Of a stretch of 7,091 nucleotides of DNA, positions 5,088 to 7,091 are shown piece after piece (the first letter of the stretch is position 1; each line of letters begins with the position of its first letter). Where the stretch lies: positions 1-7,091 of the forward strand of contig DDXM01000010.1 of NCBI GenBank assembly GCA_002347485.1, read 5' to 3'. The stretch comes from Anaerolineaceae bacterium UBA2260. GTDB lineage: Bacteria > Chloroflexota > Anaerolineae > Anaerolineales > Anaerolineaceae. The position numbers were made by a program, and so were the translations under genes. The notes beneath the pieces are model-generated. The model searched no databases, was not told the DNA's origin, and worked only from the letters and a program-made list of their open reading frames with translations.

Positions 5088-5924
5088 CTACATATAGTTC
5101 TTTACATATTCCGTAAAATTATCTTTAAACCCCTCCAGCCATGCCTCGACGAATGACCTCTGCTCGATCAAGGGGAGCAAATCCTCCGCCAGGTCAGTGA
5201 TACTTATCTCATCCACCTTTTGACTCAATTCCAGCATGGCAGACCTCACGGTGTATGGCTTCAACCCGTCTTTAGCCAGTTTTTCTTCAAGAGGTTGGAT
5301 CTTCTGCTGCATGAACCAGAGTAAATCATAATAATCGCGCCCCTTGATCTCGGTTCCACGGATGCCTTTCTGGAAATTGCGCTCCAGACAGGCAAGCATC
5401 TTTCCTGCCATCATCGTCTCCAGCGAGAAGTGGGCAGCCACATAACTGCGTCCGTAAAACAAAACTGGGGTTTTGCGAATGATGGCAACCTGCTTATGCT
5501 GACTGACCTCAACCTTCAGATGCAGCGGTTCATTGGCATGGAGAGACAATCCCAATGGATACAGGATGGGAAATTTTAAAGTCGTCCGTCGAATCCCCCA
5601 TTCTCCCACCTGTGTTTTCGCGGTAACTTCTGAATATCCGATGTTGACCCGAAAGTGAGTAAGCAAGTCTTCTTCAAGATGGGAGAGGTCAATTTCGTTA
5701 CTGTTATCCAGGTCAATATCCTCAGAGAGCCGGTTCAATCCATAGAGGATATGGAGACAGGTCCCGCCGTAAAAATTAAGCTTTCTATAAACCGCGTGAT
5801 TGTACAGAAAATCCAGGGCATAAGCCTGGAGAACCTCCTTGAGGATGATTCGCCTGGTTTCGTTCGCCAATGACGGATCTTTTTGTGACAATAAATTTTG
5901 CATGGATTGGATCAAGGTCGCCAT
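5088..5924 (-). CDS. abiEii: AbiEii-type nucleotidyltransferase toxin (type IV TA)
   Basis: 278-residue toxin of the AbiEii/AbiGii (DUF1814) nucleotidyltransferase family, the toxic half of the AbiE phage-defence toxin-antitoxin. Motif I is FYGGTCLHILYGLNRLSEDI starting at residue 51, continuing to D71 and D73. It combines the GG(S/T) signature with the metal-binding Asp pair D69/D71. Further elements are LKVEVS (136-141), which supplies an acidic residue; LETMMAGKMLACLER (168-182), with the conserved Lys; and GRDYYDLLWF (195-204), with the motif IV Asp. All catalytic residues I expect are present, so it looks intact. The start at 5924 overlaps the end of the antitoxin gene by 13 nt, and GAGGA (5936-5932) lies 7 nt upstream, which indicates translational coupling. 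Known members transfer nucleotides, and for some homologues the target is tRNA; the target here is unknown. No terminator is seen after it. Confidence 0.9.
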   Translation of the reverse strand: MATLIQSMQNLLSQKDPSLANETRRIILKEVLQAYALDFLYNHAVYRKLNFYGGTCLHILYGLNRLSEDIDLDNSNEIDLSHLEEDLLTHFRVNIGYSEVTAKTQVGEWGIRRTTLKFPILYPLGLSLHANEPLHLKVEVSQHKQVAIIRKTPVLFYGRSYVAAHFSLETMMAGKMLACLERNFQKGIRGTEIKGRDYYDLLWFMQQKIQPLEEKLAKDGLKPYTVRSAMLELSQKVDEISITDLAEDLLPLIEQRSFVEAWLEGFKDNFTEYVKNYM

Positions 5925-6568
5925 ACGGTTTTCCTCAGGTTTTTCAAAATTTGATCCATCTTGGGGCTTTTGCTGCCTTCAACGAACTCAGAAAAGTCAA
6001 GCCTTTCCTTTTCCGGGAAGTCCTCCAGATTAAGACGCAGATCCTCTGCAAGGTCATAATGACTTGAGCGACCTTTTCCTTTCCAGGGACGTAAATAGAG
6101 GGTATCAAAAAGCGCTTTCGCCGCAGTCGCCTGGGAAAAAGGAACACCTGCGTAATCTGTGATGCTAAATCCTTTGTAGAGGGCTTCTTTGATATTGCGA
6201 TAGGTAAAGATTCCCAATTTGTTTTCGATAATGCGTGTCTGCTTTAAGGTAATTGCAGAGATTGGGTAGGTGGTTTCTGTGAGAATGCCGTATCGTTGCA
6301 AAACATATTCCAATGAAACGTAAGACTGAGGGATCAGGATCGCACTGACCGCCGGTGAAAAATCGATATCAGCGCGATGTAATTCATAGAAGCGGCGAGT
6401 CATATAAACGCCCTTCTTGAGTCGCATCACACGTCCCGTTTTCATCCAGCGGTAAAGCATAGTCTGAAGCGTGCCAGTAGCTATGCTTTCATCCCCGAGC
6501 AGTTGCCTTACTGCTTCAATGGTAAAGTATGGAAAGGTATCAAGGGAGGATAACAATGATGTTTTCAT
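5912..6568 (-). CDS. abiEi: AbiEi-type antitoxin and autorepressor (type IV TA)
   Basis: 218-residue protein that pairs with AbiEii as its antitoxin. In this family it counters toxicity without a tight protein complex and represses its own operon. The N-terminal part (about 1-60) is a winged helix-turn-helix, with TLQTMLYRWMKTGRVMRLKK (33-52) as the recognition helix and the start of the wing, continuing as GVYM. The C-terminal part carries the family element SQATAAKALFDTLYLRP (145-161). The ATG at 6568 is chosen because it begins the conserved domain. The frame is open to a GTG at 6673, but that extension would translate the operator and reads as a hydrophobic stretch without family resemblance. 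No good Shine-Dalgarno precedes 6568, so initiation may be weak or nearly leaderless. Transcription is probably controlled through the palindrome directly upstream. Confidence 0.85.
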   Translation of the reverse strand: MKTSLLSSLDTFPYFTIEAVRQLLGDESIATGTLQTMLYRWMKTGRVMRLKKGVYMTRRFYELHRADIDFSPAVSAILIPQSYVSLEYVLQRYGILTETTYPISAITLKQTRIIENKLGIFTYRNIKEALYKGFSITDYAGVPFSQATAAKALFDTLYLRPWKGKGRSSHYDLAEDLRLNLEDFPEKERLDFSEFVEGSKSPKMDQILKNLRKTVWRP

Positions 6569-6572
6569 ATAA

Positions 6573-6599
6573 GATAATAGACACTTTATGTCTATTATC
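6573..6599. promoter_or_regulatory. Perfect 11-bp inverted repeat, likely AbiEi operator
   Basis: GATAATAGACA (6573-6583) and TGTCTATTATC (6589-6599) are exact inverted copies around a 5-bp spacer, giving a 27-bp site 4 bp before the abiEi ATG. AbiEi proteins are known to bind inverted repeats in their own promoter, and here the outer edge coincides with the putative -10 box. The site is not followed by a T-run on either strand and sits before the start codon, which favours a DNA operator over a terminator. The binding protein is inferred. Confidence 0.7.
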
Positions 6600-6622
6600 C
6601 TATATATAATCACAAAAAACAA
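6594..6622 (-). promoter_or_regulatory. Putative abiEi-abiEii promoter
   Basis: On the minus strand TTGTTT (6622-6617) and GATAAT (6599-6594) are 17 bp apart. The -10 matches 5 of 6 consensus bases and the -35 only the TTG. The start point would fall near 6587, inside the palindrome, leaving a leader of about 20 nt. The -10 box is the first six bases of the upstream operator arm, so a bound repressor would block RNA polymerase. Confidence 0.5.
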
Positions 6623-6673
6623 GAGGAGTAATGAGTTCACCCTGGTCTTCAGCAGCGAGACAACGAGTTCCAC

Positions 6674-7091
6674 CGGCGCTTATGCTATTGCCTTGAAATA
6701 CAACATAAAATATTTCGAGCGATTTAAGACAAAGATCGGAGCCATGTGGGGGGCCTGGTCCCCTGCCTGGCGCTTCAATTCCATGCATCCGCTGGCAGCA
6801 CCGGTGCTCACATTACCGGATCACAAGACGTTTGTGCTCTTACCAGTGACCCTCTCCCGGGATACCGTGCTGAACGGTTATTGATACAAAGTGCAAGTCA
6901 GGAAATATTCCGATTTCTCCTATTAATCTCACAATTAAATGGGTTCACTTATTTTTAACGATGAGATATAACCCACTATCAGTTGTGGAAATAATTTATG
7001 ATTAGTTTTCAGTACTACTTAAACTATAAAAGTGTAATTTATAAGAAATTATAACCATCCCCATCTCAGTTGGTGTAACATATTTTCTGTA
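6674..7091. other. About 420 bp with no convincing gene
   Basis: Frames open here on either strand (for example 6588-6884 and 6746-6958 on the plus strand) are short, lack ribosome sites and show no family resemblance. Bases 6640-6890 have mixed composition, including a GGGG/CCCC mini-palindrome near 6748-6765. Bases 6900-7091 are strongly AT-rich. TGGGTT (6940-6945) and AACCCA (6970-6975) form a 6-bp inverted repeat of doubtful meaning. No tRNA, transposase or terminal repeat was seen. It may be an intergenic remnant next to the acquired AbiE module. Confidence 0.5.

Noticed and set aside
6569..6673. 35-residue N-terminal extension of AbiEi from a GTG, resembling a membrane segment
   Set aside because: It would translate through the perfect palindrome and the promoter; the family domain starts at the ATG at 6568. 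The hydrophobic run is explained by AT-rich sequence.
6588..6884. 98-codon plus-strand frame at the right end
   Set aside because: It starts inside the AbiE operator, has no ribosome site and no similarity that I recognise.

Overview
The window looks like chromosomal DNA of an environmental bacterium, most likely a member of Chloroflexota (Anaerolineae-like). This is inferred from the gene mix: a TiaS-like protein, a fused ADP-forming acyl-CoA synthetase, an Hsp20 with an arginine-rich N-terminus and a CHFG-type methyltransferase. The lineage cannot be proven from the sequence alone. The left two thirds is GC-rich with clear AGGAGG-type ribosome binding sites. The right third is visibly AT-richer and looks acquired.

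Layout. 1-175: a near-consensus promoter and a structured leader containing a possible 30-codon upstream ORF. 176-916 (+): a TiaS-like protein carrying the IGIDDTDS kinase signature but only about 246 residues long, followed by a strong terminator (933-962). 1036-1857 (-): a SAM-dependent methyltransferase whose Shine-Dalgarno sits inside a perfect 11-bp hairpin. 1958-2467 (-): an Hsp20 small heat-shock protein upstream of it on the same strand. 2480-2838: a 359-bp gene-free stretch holding a strong minus-strand terminator, a 12-bp tandem repeat and a large imperfect inverted repeat. 2839-4938 (-): a fused-subunit ADP-forming acetate/acyl-CoA synthetase, with a promoter and a 9-bp palindrome upstream. 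5088-6568 (-): a two-gene AbiE type IV toxin-antitoxin operon (antitoxin first, overlapping the toxin by 13 nt). It is preceded by a perfect 11-bp inverted repeat that overlaps its putative -10 box. 6674-7091: about 420 bp with no convincing gene.

How the parts work together. Four transcription units can be proposed: tiaS-like (+); hsp20-methyltransferase (-), possibly one transcript with a translational hairpin between the genes; the acyl-CoA synthetase alone (-), closed by the terminator at 2566-2611; and abiEi-abiEii (-). The synthetase fits fermentative ATP formation from acyl-CoA. Hsp20 is a stress chaperone. AbiE is a phage-defence or plasmid-maintenance module that normally represses its own promoter, and the palindrome fits that role. 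No complete new multi-gene system is evident. The points most worth pursuing are the shortened bacterial TiaS-like protein with its unusual leader, the hairpin that masks the methyltransferase ribosome binding site, and the AbiE operator.
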